Shown here in pieces: positions 15,682-24,680 of a DNA stretch of 49,363 nt; within the stretch, counting starts at the first letter, position 1; every line of letters begins with the position of its first letter. A model generated the notes under the pieces. The model worked only from the letters and a program-made list of their open reading frames with translations, was not told where the DNA came from and ran no database searches. The stretch covers positions 1 through 49,363 of the forward strand of contig JAAEPW010000310.1 in assembly GCA_024232355.1 (NCBI GenBank), read 5' to 3'. The translations under genes were made by a program, and so were the position numbers. This stretch comes from Chloroflexota bacterium. Its GTDB lineage: Bacteria > Chloroflexota > Anaerolineae > B4-G1.

Positions 15682-16228
15682 CGTAAACTCCTGTGGGGAT
15701 AATCACGCCCCGCACCGTCATGGGGTTCGGTTGGTCCTGCTGGATGATAATATCGCCATCCCTCTCGTACTCTCCGTCGTAAGGGCATTCGTTGATCCCA
15801 GTATACAAACTGGGCGGCGAGCCATAAGCGTCATCGCGGTCACGGTGTACGATGTCGTACATATCTGATGTGGTTGCGCCGTACTTGCCGCCCAGTGTAT
15901 TATAGAAACTAATGAGGGCCTTGGTGATCTTCTTTACCAGGGAGATGCCCATGTTCTCGATATCGAGCCTGCTCGGCTTCAAGGTGGAGGTGAAGGCCAA
16001 GCCTACGTGGTTTACCGTAGTATCGTCGTCAAGGGCCACCACGCCCCCGCTAACGGCCTCGGTGCCTAGATAGGCTCCATCCCCTACCACTTGGACCGTT
16101 TCGGCGTTCAGGTGACTGTGGGAGCCTGGAAAGTACAAGTCTCGTTCCTGGCTACGCGAGTCCGACCAGCCAGCGATAGTATCCGTCTGGATGTCACAGT
16201 CAACGAAATGGGCGTTGGCTTGGGTCAT
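15668..16228 (-). CDS. Nozzle C-terminal module, short paralog
   Basis: 186 residues. Starts TQANAHFVDCDI and continues with SHLNAETVQVVGDGAYLG, LDDDTTVNHVGLAFTS and ALISFYNTLGGKYG. The next gene upstream in the operon has the same start and the same C-terminal domain, but with about 430 extra residues between. The domain resembles the C-terminal part of gp12-type nozzle proteins (HLeGe..VlgDG...vtLd....HVGLpYtS). ATGA overlap with the upstream gene. Confidence 0.65.
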   Translation of the reverse strand: MTQANAHFVDCDIQTDTIAGWSDSRSQERDLYFPGSHSHLNAETVQVVGDGAYLGTEAVSGGVVALDDDTTVNHVGLAFTSTLKPSRLDIENMGISLVKKITKALISFYNTLGGKYGATTSDMYDIVHRDRDDAYGSPPSLYTGINECPYDGEYERDGDIIIQQDQPNPMTVRGVIIPTGVYDDSE

Positions 16229-18093
16229 CTCATGCCGTCCTCCATTAAGACCCTGGCAATCAGGCCCAGGACGGTCATGGGTAAAGGATCGTCCTGTACG
16301 ATCCAGACGTCCCCCTGTCGGCTATAGGAACCATCGAAGTCGAGTTCCTTGTGACCCTCGAATAGCGAGGGCGAAGACCCGAATGTGCCGTCCCGGTCCT
16401 TGAAGACAATCTCCCAGAGTCTGGCCAGTTCCTCTCCGTACCGGCCCCCAAGGGTGTTGTAGAGTTGGGCGTAGAGTCTCTTGATACTCTTGACGTGGGC
16501 TTCACCGTCCATTTTCATCGGCTGGAGCTTAGAGGTATAGGCCAAGCCGACGTGGTTGGTTGTGGTGTCATCGTCCAAAGTCACGGCACCAGAGGCCACG
16601 GTATCTTCGCCCAGGTACGCACCGTCGCCCAGGACTTGGACCTCTTCGCCGTTTAGATGGGAATAGTCGGAAGGGGACCACAATGCCCGAGACTGGTCGG
16701 CAGTTACGCCGCTAGGCAACCCACCGGGCTCGCCACGGTCGGCCACGTTGCCGCCAGCATACAATCCGCCCGCCACATCCTCGGACATAGTACGAAGAAC
16801 GGTATTAGGAATGTTCTCTATGTCACTGAGGTAGTTCAAGTCTTTATCGTAGTAATAGAACGGGTCCGTGACCGTGTTGAGCCAACTCTTTCTGGTCACA
16901 ACAATATTGCCCCACGCATCTGCCCAAATAGCACAATTGTACGTGGGCGCACTCACGTACGTAATCTCGCTCAACGCGATTCCGGTCCATTGGTACTTGT
17001 AGATATAATCGCCGCCAAGGACGTAAATGTAGCCACCGAAAACCAGGATGTCGTCGGCTGTGATTTCGCGCGTAATGGTAAGGCTCCCGCTGACATAGGT
17101 CCCGCCAGCACAGACCGTATCGCCTTGACTATTATCGAACGTCCGCACGCAGAGATTATACATTAAGGCAATCTTGTCAGGGCCAAGTACCGTGGAACAA
17201 TACATTCGCCCGCCCGCGATAACGATGCCCAGGGCGTTATCTACCGCAATGTCATATCCAATATCTGCAATCACCTGCTTATGGGGCCTCTGCCCCATCG
17301 TCGTCAGGGCTGCGCCGGTGTGCGTGACCGGGTTGATCTTGTGGATGGCATCCGTGCGGATCTGAATGTAGATATTTTCACTACTGTCAATGGCAAGATT
17401 GTATCCCACGGATAGTGCTTCTGCGGCCAAGACCTCCCATACGACAGTGCTAGTCGTCAGACTGTATTTGATAAGGGTTCGCGGGTACGCTCCAATGTAT
17501 AGATACTTATCATCATCTGTGATTGCCAATCCGGTAACACGGCTTGTATAACTGGGAGCGGCGAAGCCGGTCAGATAAGCCTTGACGCCATCCGGGTCGA
17601 TCTTGGTGATATAGGATTGATCTCCACTATTCCAGACATGACCGACGTAAAGATTGCCATTACTGTCCTGAACCATGCGGCCGTTCCCTACGTCAGTGTC
17701 TGCAAATTCACACACGGGGATCTCGTCACCAGTGGCAGTTTCAGCGACGTAATTTGCAGCGAACTGTAGCTCCGACGCCGTAGTTCCCGATGTCAGTGTT
17801 TTAGCGCTAGTACCGTACGCAGTCAGTCCATGCAAGTACACTTCTTGGCCAGCCACGAATGGATTGCCGGGGCATGGGACGCCGACAATTCCACCGCCGC
17901 GATCAATTACGGCCTGACCGGCAGGCAACGTCAACGGAGTGCCATCTTCAATGGGGATGCCCCAGACGCTGGAGTTCTCACTGAAGTAACTGTATTCATA
18001 TGTGTCAGCTTGGCCCGCACCGCCACAATCCCAACTGTCCGAAGTCGGGTTGATATCACAGTCAACGTAATGAGCGTTGGCCTTGGTCGCCAT
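16225..18093 (-). CDS. Nozzle C-terminal module with beta-propeller insertion
   Basis: 622 residues. Residues 1-13 (MATKANAHYVDCD) and 471-622 (SHLNGEEVQVLGDGAYLG, HVGLAYTSKLQPMKMDG, LYNTLGGRYG) match the short paralog at 15668. Between about 125 and 455 lies a beta-propeller-like repeat region (GRMVQDSNGNLYVGHVW, LAITDDDKYLYIGAYP, LAIDSSENIYIQI, WADAWGNIVVT), of NHL/PQQ style. The ATG overlaps the TAA of the gp12-like gene as TAATG. The natural reading is a nozzle protein whose tip is made as a separate subunit, with the propeller as a host-contact element. Function is inference. Confidence 0.7.
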   Translation of the reverse strand: MATKANAHYVDCDINPTSDSWDCGGAGQADTYEYSYFSENSSVWGIPIEDGTPLTLPAGQAVIDRGGGIVGVPCPGNPFVAGQEVYLHGLTAYGTSAKTLTSGTTASELQFAANYVAETATGDEIPVCEFADTDVGNGRMVQDSNGNLYVGHVWNSGDQSYITKIDPDGVKAYLTGFAAPSYTSRVTGLAITDDDKYLYIGAYPRTLIKYSLTTSTVVWEVLAAEALSVGYNLAIDSSENIYIQIRTDAIHKINPVTHTGAALTTMGQRPHKQVIADIGYDIAVDNALGIVIAGGRMYCSTVLGPDKIALMYNLCVRTFDNSQGDTVCAGGTYVSGSLTITREITADDILVFGGYIYVLGGDYIYKYQWTGIALSEITYVSAPTYNCAIWADAWGNIVVTRKSWLNTVTDPFYYYDKDLNYLSDIENIPNTVLRTMSEDVAGGLYAGGNVADRGEPGGLPSGVTADQSRALWSPSDYSHLNGEEVQVLGDGAYLGEDTVASGAVTLDDDTTTNHVGLAYTSKLQPMKMDGEAHVKSIKRLYAQLYNTLGGRYGEELARLWEIVFKDRDGTFGSSPSLFEGHKELDFDGSYSRQGDVWIVQDDPLPMTVLGLIARVLMEDGMR

Positions 18094-20132
18094 TAAAACC
18101 CTCTCGGGGCAAAGTATTCAACGTATCTCACCGTACTACCGCCTATCGTCCTCTTGACGATGGCCCATACCTGATCCTCCTCGAATGGGGTGGAGACGAC
18201 CGCTACACTCTCGAACGAAGACTGGCTGGTATTGTCCGAGGTGGTGAGCCTGCTCCACGCCCAGACGTTCTGCTCCCGCTCGTAGGACATAATCGCCATC
18301 TCTCCATCGTCCCTAACACACCATACCATCGGGTCCGGGGCCCGCTGGTAGTCCCAGCACGTTATCCCGCCCTCAGTGATATGGTTCGCCATGACGGTGA
18401 GGTCGTCAGCTACGAACCCGTCTCGCTCGAAGCTGTAGGACATCTCCCTCACCCGGCGCCCGCCCTTCTGGACGAACAGGATGGCATCGTTCACTAGCAA
18501 AGCCTGAATATTGGCCGACCCGTACATCGACTGGACCTTCGCCTTGACGTTGGTAGGCGTCAGGGCTTCGTCCTCACTGGACGCGCCCAGTAGATGTTCA
18601 CCGCCAACCGTGCCGAGCATGAGAGTGTTTCTCGATAGCATCCAGACGATAGCGTTCTGCTTGCCACTCCCCACTAGCGTGAAGATCACTGCGTCGTCGT
18701 CGTTGCCCGTCCCTATGTCCATCGAGGTGTAGTCGCCAGATTTACTGCCCCATACCGTCAGGGGGTAAGTGGTAGACCCTGCGAACGTCAGCCTCTCTTC
18801 CGGCGAAATAGCAACACAGGACGGCCACCCGCGATAGTTCGACCAATAGCCCTCTGCCCAACGGTGAGTAGCATCGGTTGAACCTAACGTCGAGATGACC
18901 GTCCCGGTAGCAGAGGTGGAGGAAGCTACGGAAGTTATCTCTACCACGCCGATATTGTCATAGTTCCGCACGGATATTTGACACAGAGCCGTCCCAGACC
19001 ATGCACTAAAGGGCCCGAGGTCCGTTCTCATTCTGTAGGATGCGTCTGCGAAGTCCTCTTCGCCTGTCAACTTCTCGTTCGCGTTGTTATTGGAAACCAC
19101 CTCATGGACCGTCTCCCAGACCGTGTCGTCGTAGGATCGCTCTAGGACTACCTTGCCCGTCCACGTCCCGTTGGTACTGAAGTCCCAGGTGACGCCCTTA
19201 TTGATCGTCAGGCTGGAAGAAGTAGCGTCGGCAGTGGTGAACGACGCCTCAACGCTCTGCTCCTCCGCTGCGTGCAGGAGCTTGAACAAACATCCGGTGA
19301 CACTCTTGGACGTTGGGGCCGTGCCGGACGGAGAGTGGCCGGCAGTCGTCCCGGTAACGAACGGTTCGCAACCCACGGCAGTTAGTGTGACCGTCCCGGT
19401 CGTAGCGGACGCTGATATCGTGTCCGCCGCGTCGGTGTTTGTATCGAGGAACGGCCCGTCTTCAAACGCTTCTTCCGTTAGCGTCCAACTACACAAGGAG
19501 ATTCTGGACAGCCGCCTGGGTTCGTAATCGTCGTGCGTGATCCACATGACGTCGTTGGAATGCTCGAACTTCAGTTGGAAGAGGTCGGCAGTGAGGTAAG
19601 GTGTGACAATCTCGTATATCGGATAGGAATCGCTTGTCTCGGATGGAGCAACCCATTGGGTAGTGTTGGTGTCAGGTTCCCCGCCAGCCCCATCTCCGCC
19701 TCCAGTAGCAGCAGTATGGCTGACAAGGCATCGGTAGATGACACTACTATATTCAATGATGTCTCCGTTGATGTAATTGGTGGCGTCGGCCCAAGCCGGA
19801 TTGCTGCCCAGTAAGGCCCCCACGAGTAGTCCCGCCTCTGCATCGGTATTCCTCCCCTTGTAGACTCTGATGTACTGGTTGCCGAACTCCAGGACGTAGG
19901 CGTATTCAAGGCTAAACTCGAAGGGAACGAGTCGGGTCTTGGCGCTGGAGTCCTTGACCTCGTTGGCGTAGTACGTACCGGGCCTGCGCTCCGCACCGCC
20001 GTGGATCAGAGGATAGAAGTTTTCCATCGTGCGGCAGCCAGCCTGATATTTTTGCTGGTCGATGCGGGCGTCCATAAGAGGGCTAAGCTCGCCTGCGTTC
20101 AGACTCAGTATAATCTTATTTGTCCGAGGCAT
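18093..20132 (-). CDS. Tail tubular/nozzle protein, gp12-like, C-terminally short
   Basis: 679 residues. The opening, with SLNAGELSPLMDARIDQQKY then NFYPLIHGGAERRPGTYY, is diagnostic for the gp12/stabilisation protein family that forms the podoviral nozzle. It ends STVRYVEYFAPRGF, the place where relatives normally continue into FFVDSGL and a C-terminal domain; here that domain is on the next gene. The missing part and the 1-base TAATG overlap suggest gene fission with coupled translation. Confidence 0.85.
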   Translation of the reverse strand: MPRTNKIILSLNAGELSPLMDARIDQQKYQAGCRTMENFYPLIHGGAERRPGTYYANEVKDSSAKTRLVPFEFSLEYAYVLEFGNQYIRVYKGRNTDAEAGLLVGALLGSNPAWADATNYINGDIIEYSSVIYRCLVSHTAATGGGDGAGGEPDTNTTQWVAPSETSDSYPIYEIVTPYLTADLFQLKFEHSNDVMWITHDDYEPRRLSRISLCSWTLTEEAFEDGPFLDTNTDAADTISASATTGTVTLTAVGCEPFVTGTTAGHSPSGTAPTSKSVTGCLFKLLHAAEEQSVEASFTTADATSSSLTINKGVTWDFSTNGTWTGKVVLERSYDDTVWETVHEVVSNNNANEKLTGEEDFADASYRMRTDLGPFSAWSGTALCQISVRNYDNIGVVEITSVASSTSATGTVISTLGSTDATHRWAEGYWSNYRGWPSCVAISPEERLTFAGSTTYPLTVWGSKSGDYTSMDIGTGNDDDAVIFTLVGSGKQNAIVWMLSRNTLMLGTVGGEHLLGASSEDEALTPTNVKAKVQSMYGSANIQALLVNDAILFVQKGGRRVREMSYSFERDGFVADDLTVMANHITEGGITCWDYQRAPDPMVWCVRDDGEMAIMSYEREQNVWAWSRLTTSDNTSQSSFESVAVVSTPFEEDQVWAIVKRTIGGSTVRYVEYFAPRGF

Positions 20133-20133
20133 A

Positions 20134-21288
20134 TTACGTCCAATATCCAGTGTTCGTTGTCATGTAGCCGCCAGTGGCGGCGGGAGTATACGTGACTTTG
20201 ATACTATAGAGCTCGCCTTCAGTGAGTGTAGGCGAGATAGATGCGGGCAGTGTGCCAGCGACGTACGTATCTGTAACGCGATCGGAGACATTAGTGTCGC
20301 TATCGTAGTTGACCTTTCCCGCCCATGCTTCAAGGTATGCTGCCGGATAATAGGTTGTACCACTAACCAGTGTAAGGGGACTATCCAGATTGCTACTGTA
20401 CCATGCCGCCACGTTGTTGGTTAACGTCACCTCACCCGTGTCCTCTGCGAGTGAAAGTGGATTGCTAGCGCCGCTGTAGACGCCAAGCGTACAATTATTG
20501 CCGTCGCCGTCGGTGACATAGAACGCGACCGCCGTTGCCGAACCAGAAAGGCCCGTGTAGCCCTGGAGGACCAGCAAATCACCGTTTCGCGCCGTCGTTG
20601 ATGCTCCGATGTTAGCATTGCCAAAGGTGTCCCCAGAACCCATCGCCCGAACAGGATATGCTGCCTTTTCCATCCACTTCTTGGGAAGGCCAATCACCAT
20701 CCATCGCTGCCCATCGTGTTCGTCAATCTTTAGGGGTTCACACCACGCCTGTTGGCCGTTGTCATCGGTAACACACCAACGGAAACAGTGCATGAATTTG
20801 CCGATTCCGTATTGAGGCCCCCCGACCCAGTCTCCGGTCTTTTCATAGTAGACTGCGTATGAGCCCTCCACGCGAGGATGCCGCTTACAACCGTTCGCAA
20901 TATCATCCGGCGTTAAGAATGGTTGATACAGCCATCGCAATCCGGGGCTCTCTTGGATCTCCAACTCAAGATACATCTTATCGGGCTTGGCGGCGAAGGT
21001 GATGGAATACTCCAGGACGTCTTCGCCCAACTGCCACATCTGGTGTTTGAGATCGCCGACAGTCAATGTCGGTCGATCGCCGATGATCTCCTGTTTGGCC
21101 GTCGCCGTAACCTTCGTCGCACTGTGATGGAGGTTGACCCACGCCTCGTCACTCCACTTGCCCACTTTGATATTTGGAGTGAGCTTGCTTGGGTCCGCTC
21201 CCCCAACAATGACCGACGCATCGGCACCAAGCCCTTCGCCAAGAGTAGTTTTGAAAGTAGTAGGATTTATCGCCGTAAATTTCGACAT
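20134..21288 (-). CDS. Virion protein with C-terminal beta-sandwich
   Basis: 384 residues from ATG at 21288 (AAGGCGAG upstream); the longer frame to 21456 overlaps the upstream gene and is rejected. The N-terminal two thirds contain an aromatic-rich region (LRWLYQPFLTPDDIANGCKR, YGIGKFMHCFRWCVTD). Residues about 225-384 resemble a jelly-roll module (GNANIGASTTARNGDLLVLQ, TLVSGTTYYPAAYLEAW). It sits beside the nozzle gene, so it is probably a tail or fibre component that may bind sugar. No exact family recognised. Confidence 0.6.
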   Translation of the reverse strand: MSKFTAINPTTFKTTLGEGLGADASVIVGGADPSKLTPNIKVGKWSDEAWVNLHHSATKVTATAKQEIIGDRPTLTVGDLKHQMWQLGEDVLEYSITFAAKPDKMYLELEIQESPGLRWLYQPFLTPDDIANGCKRHPRVEGSYAVYYEKTGDWVGGPQYGIGKFMHCFRWCVTDDNGQQAWCEPLKIDEHDGQRWMVIGLPKKWMEKAAYPVRAMGSGDTFGNANIGASTTARNGDLLVLQGYTGLSGSATAVAFYVTDGDGNNCTLGVYSGASNPLSLAEDTGEVTLTNNVAAWYSSNLDSPLTLVSGTTYYPAAYLEAWAGKVNYDSDTNVSDRVTDTYVAGTLPASISPTLTEGELYSIKVTYTPAATGGYMTTNTGYWT

Positions 21289-21311
21289 TACTAGACTCGC
21301 CTTTTTGGTTC

Positions 21312-22922
21312 TTAAACGGCCAGATATCCGGTTACTGTAACTGACACATTCCCTGCTCCCTCTGCTATGACCTCCAAATCTTTGTTTACAGTATCTAATA
21401 CCAGCGGAGAACTGTCCGGGAACGTAAGTGCCATTCCACCACCGGCCTTCAGCCACATCTTACCCGTCAAGGCGTTGCTGTCCTCGTCCTGCAACTTAAT
21501 CCATCCTTCGACATCAGAAGAAATAACACATGACAAGATATAGATTTTCCTGGAAGCGGTCTTGGCCTTGACAGTCTCCCCTTCTGCAGAAGCATCTGCG
21601 CTGTCGTACACGGCGTTGAACTTCTGGGGCATGATGCCAGGAAGAATCCTACCGTATCGGTCAGTACAGATCCTGGCGGCGTCAGCGTCGGCACCTACAT
21701 CCGTAGGCAGGCCAGTACTGTATGCCGCGCCCATAACCTGAGCCCCGTCCGCAGGTGCGGCAGAGGCATGGGTGGCATCCCAGTCGTCCATGATTTGTAT
21801 CGCTGTCTCGATGTTGGTGGTGTCTGAGGCAATGGTTGCCAGATGCGCCACCCCGTCATCGTCCGTGGCAATCGTGACCCTCTGCGTTTGGGCGTCTATT
21901 ACCCCTTCTCCCCCCGCTGCGTCCGTACCCGCAAGGTTCAAGTTCACATTGCAGAAATCACTGTCGTCCCAATCATCCAGAATAGCTAGAGATTCGGCTA
22001 TTGCTGCGGAGTTCTGATCTAAAACGTGCAGTCTACCATTCGTATCGGTAATAAGAGGCTGATAGTCATTGTCGGCACCACTCAAGGCGGTCGCAGAGTT
22101 AGCCCTGACCGACATGGCAGCAACACCAACATCCCCGCTGGCATGAGCGGCGTCCTCGGCCTTGCCCAAATTCGTTGCCGCAACACCAGGAACTACCGAG
22201 GTGACATCCACGTCTCCAATATCCACTCCCGTATTGGCTGCCAACTTGCCAATCGCGTTCGTCCCGGCAGGCAGGGCCGTCCCAACATCAACCGTCAACG
22301 ACCCACCGCCGTCATCGACAGAAACAAGCCCCGTGCTGTCATTCGCTACCGTCACCCTCAAGGCAGCGGCCTCCGTTCCGCCGCCGACAACATTAAGCGG
22401 AGCGGGTACAGATGTGACATCCACATCTCCGATGTCTACCCCGGTGTTGGCGGCCAATTTACCAATGGCATTCGTTCCGGCAGGTAGGGCCGTCCCAACA
22501 TCAACCGTCAACGACCCGCCACCGTCATCGACAGAAACAAGCCCCGTGCTGTCATTCGCTACCGTCACCCTCAAGGCGGCAGCCTCCGTACCCCCGCCAA
22601 CCACATTTAACGGGGCCGGTACGGAGGTGACATCCACGTCTCCGATATCTACCCCCGTGTTGGCGGCCAGTTTGCCAATGGCATTCGTTCCGGCAGGTAA
22701 GGCCTCCCCGAAGTTGATGTCGCCGATATAGGTCCCATCAGTAATATCGTTCGCGGGCGCTACACGCAGAGCATTCGCCTTGACGCCGACGTCTACGGCG
22801 ACGGGCGTAGCACTGTCCTTGGTGCCATCGACGACTTTGATCTCTTGGTAATGAGTACCACCCACGTCGTCGGTAGCAATAGTAGTACCAGTCCCGGCAG
22901 TAATGTCTACAGTGTCAGCCAT
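21312..22922 (-). CDS. Repeat-containing fibre-like virion protein
   Basis: 536 residues. Residues about 74-243 hold two complete and one partial copy of a 71-residue repeat (ALPAGTNAIGKLAANTGVDI ... SLTVDVGT), nearly identical at protein level. The next section carries RICTDRYGRILPG and a C-terminal beta domain (KIYILSCVISSDVEGWIKLQ) typical of phage decoration or fibre proteins. It has no Trp-rich lectin signature. Probably a fibre or tail-surface protein; copy number could vary by recombination. Confidence 0.6.
   Translation of the reverse strand: MADTVDITAGTGTTIATDDVGGTHYQEIKVVDGTKDSATPVAVDVGVKANALRVAPANDITDGTYIGDINFGEALPAGTNAIGKLAANTGVDIGDVDVTSVPAPLNVVGGGTEAAALRVTVANDSTGLVSVDDGGGSLTVDVGTALPAGTNAIGKLAANTGVDIGDVDVTSVPAPLNVVGGGTEAAALRVTVANDSTGLVSVDDGGGSLTVDVGTALPAGTNAIGKLAANTGVDIGDVDVTSVVPGVAATNLGKAEDAAHASGDVGVAAMSVRANSATALSGADNDYQPLITDTNGRLHVLDQNSAAIAESLAILDDWDDSDFCNVNLNLAGTDAAGGEGVIDAQTQRVTIATDDDGVAHLATIASDTTNIETAIQIMDDWDATHASAAPADGAQVMGAAYSTGLPTDVGADADAARICTDRYGRILPGIMPQKFNAVYDSADASAEGETVKAKTASRKIYILSCVISSDVEGWIKLQDEDSNALTGKMWLKAGGGMALTFPDSSPLVLDTVNKDLEVIAEGAGNVSVTVTGYLAV
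22194..22703 (-). repeat. 213-bp tandem repeat, 2.4 copies
   Basis: Three successive segments (22703-22491, 22490-22278, 22277-22194 partial) encode the same 71-residue unit. Copies differ mostly at synonymous third positions, so protein sequence is under selection while DNA has drifted. Confidence 0.85.
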
Positions 22923-22931
22923 GATTCACTC

Positions 22932-23132
22932 CTATGGTATATTGTAAGTCAACGCCAGCAACAGGCCCATCGGCATACCAGTTGCAATCGCAACCGGACT
23001 CACCACTGCCCCCACCTGCCAAATCTTGGTTGTATCATTCCAATACAACTGCTGGTCGTCCGCCGTCCCCGCCTCTATCCAGGGAACGTCGCCTATTTCC
23101 AGGTCCGGTGTATATCTGTTTGATACTGTCAT
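22932..23132 (-). CDS. Small hypothetical virion-block protein
   Basis: 66 residues. The middle (DDQQLYWNDTTKIWQVG) looks like a small beta hairpin motif found in phage structural proteins; the end is hydrophobic (VAIATGMPMGLLLALTYNIP). The ATG follows the upstream TAA directly. No family recognised. Confidence 0.5.
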   Translation of the reverse strand: MTVSNRYTPDLEIGDVPWIEAGTADDQQLYWNDTTKIWQVGAVVSPVAIATGMPMGLLLALTYNIP

Positions 23133-23693
23133 TTAGAAGTATCCGAAGTAAGCACCAACCAAAGTCGCAGCGTCGCCGGAGTCCGGGTCGTCGATCTCGA
23201 TGTACCAGTCCCTAGCTCCGCCCGCATCCAACCATACCTCCGCGTGCGTGTTGTGGCCGGTGGTATCCGTCGAGTCCACCCGCTTGTACCAGTTGTACCA
23301 CGTCACTGTCAGGGTGTCGGCCCAGTAGGCCCCGGCCACCGTCGCGCCGTTGTGCGGATAGGTTACAACCGCCTGAGTTCCCAATGTCCCCGTCCCCTCC
23401 GCTACCTGATGGGCACATCCGTTCTCCGACCGCCAAGTGAATATCTTGTACTTGAACCCCTTGTTGGCCCCGCCCGTTCCTATGAAGCTGAAGGCCAGGC
23501 CGTTCACCTTGATCTCACTGGTGATGCTCTTGCTGACATCGAACGCGCCCAGATAGGTGTTAGACAGGTCCTCGGCCGGCTTATTCGCCCAGTCGCCTTC
23601 GGTCGTCAAGTCCAACTCCGTCCCGAGCGTGGCGTCCTTGGCTGCTAAGTACCGTGCTACCTGTAGTTTATGGGCAACGGTTGTGAGAATCAT
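23133..23693 (-). CDS. Beta-rich virion protein
   Basis: 186 residues, beta-rich with many Thr, Gly and Trp (FKYKIFTWRSENGCAH, YWADTLTVTWYNWYKR, DWYIEIDDPDSGDAA). The composition is that of a tail-surface or lectin-like domain. It lies in the block between gp11-like and gp12-like genes. ATGA overlap with its upstream neighbour. No family recognised. Confidence 0.55.
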   Translation of the reverse strand: MILTTVAHKLQVARYLAAKDATLGTELDLTTEGDWANKPAEDLSNTYLGAFDVSKSITSEIKVNGLAFSFIGTGGANKGFKYKIFTWRSENGCAHQVAEGTGTLGTQAVVTYPHNGATVAGAYWADTLTVTWYNWYKRVDSTDTTGHNTHAEVWLDAGGARDWYIEIDDPDSGDAATLVGAYFGYF

Positions 23694-24070
23694 TGAGCCG
23701 CCCCGTAGAAGGTCACGTCAGCAGTCATGCCGCCCACCCCAGGATCTCCTGATGGCGTCACCGTCACCGAACAACCCGCCGGAACAAAGATGTCCGTGTC
23801 CCTCGTCAGGACAGTGGTCGTCGTGGCGTTCTCGGCGATAGTACCCTTGGAGTAAATGGAGTAGCTGTCTTCGTCCACAACGGCCACGGTAATCGTCCGG
23901 TTCCCAGTGTTGTCGCTTACCTCCGACACGAAACATTTCACCACGCCAGTAAAGGGAAACTCCTTAGTCACAGCGGCGGTTTCGCCGCTGTCCCAACTGT
24001 ACTGGGCCAACTTCACACGGGCTACGGGCCGCTGCCCGAGTGTGTCTGCTCTTTCTATACTTTCAGCCAT
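23690..24070 (-). CDS. Small beta-sandwich virion protein
   Basis: 126 residues from ATG at 24070, which has AGGAGT six bases upstream; the ATG at 24115 lacks this. Alternating strands (GVVKCFVSEVSDNTGNRTI, VVDEDSYSIYSKGTI, FVPAGCSVTVTPSGDPG) suggest one Ig-like or decoration-type domain. Its ribosome-binding site lies within the gp11-like gene. Function unknown. Confidence 0.6.
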   Translation of the reverse strand: MAESIERADTLGQRPVARVKLAQYSWDSGETAAVTKEFPFTGVVKCFVSEVSDNTGNRTITVAVVDEDSYSIYSKGTIAENATTTTVLTRDTDIFVPAGCSVTVTPSGDPGVGGMTADVTFYGAAQ

Positions 24071-24080
24071 GAGATGACTC

Positions 24081-24680
24081 CTATTCCAAGATTGAGGTGG
24101 TTCTTCCTGCGTCAACCCAGGAGGAACTCCCCTCCTGTACGTATCCGTCCTGCTCGTCCAGAGCGATTGCCTTAGGCAAAACCCTGAAATACAACTCCTC
24201 GAATATCTGGTTCGCGTGGGTCTTGCTCTGGATGATGTTGAAGGCCAACTGGTAGGCCAACATCATATAGAGGACCCTGGTGAAGTGGGGCGGGAACAGA
24301 CCTGTATTCGTCACCCGCTTCACATAGATCAAGTCGATCTCATCGTCTACCTGATTGGTGAGGATATACTGGCCCTCTCTGACCCAGTCAGTATAGTCGG
24401 TCCCGTCCGCATGGACGTTGATGATCCGCAAGATCCCGTTCGGCAGAGCGAAGCGATAGTCGTACTCAGAGTCCGGGGAGGTTGCATCGACGGAGATTGT
24501 CTCTCGCTCCTTCGTGAACTTCCAACCCTTCTCCGGCCCTGCGGCTAGGGCCTCATCCAGCACCACGTCATAAGCGGCCCGTAGCTTCGTAGCCGTTGGC
24601 GTGTCCTGCCCGATAGACGTTACCGTCTTCTCTCCCATCTTCAGAAGGGCCATGTTCAAAATGTCAGTTTGGCTTGCCAT
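24081..24680 (-). CDS. Tail tubular adaptor, gp11-like
   Basis: 199 residues. TDILNMALLKMGEKTVTSIG, KLRAAYDVVLDEALA, KGWKFTKERETI, YDYRFALPNGILRIINVH and LAYQLAFNIIQSK are typical of the T7 gp11 / tail tubular A family, which forms the ring joining portal to nozzle. Length matches the family. It starts directly after the upstream TAA. Confidence 0.9.
   Translation of the reverse strand: MASQTDILNMALLKMGEKTVTSIGQDTPTATKLRAAYDVVLDEALAAGPEKGWKFTKERETISVDATSPDSEYDYRFALPNGILRIINVHADGTDYTDWVREGQYILTNQVDDEIDLIYVKRVTNTGLFPPHFTRVLYMMLAYQLAFNIIQSKTHANQIFEELYFRVLPKAIALDEQDGYVQEGSSSWVDAGRTTSILE

Noticed and set aside
18085..18100. Programmed -1 frameshift joining the nozzle body to its C-terminal module
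   Set aside because: The frame relation allows it, but codons GGG TTT TAA with preceding A do not form a slippery heptamer; TAATG reinitiation is simpler.
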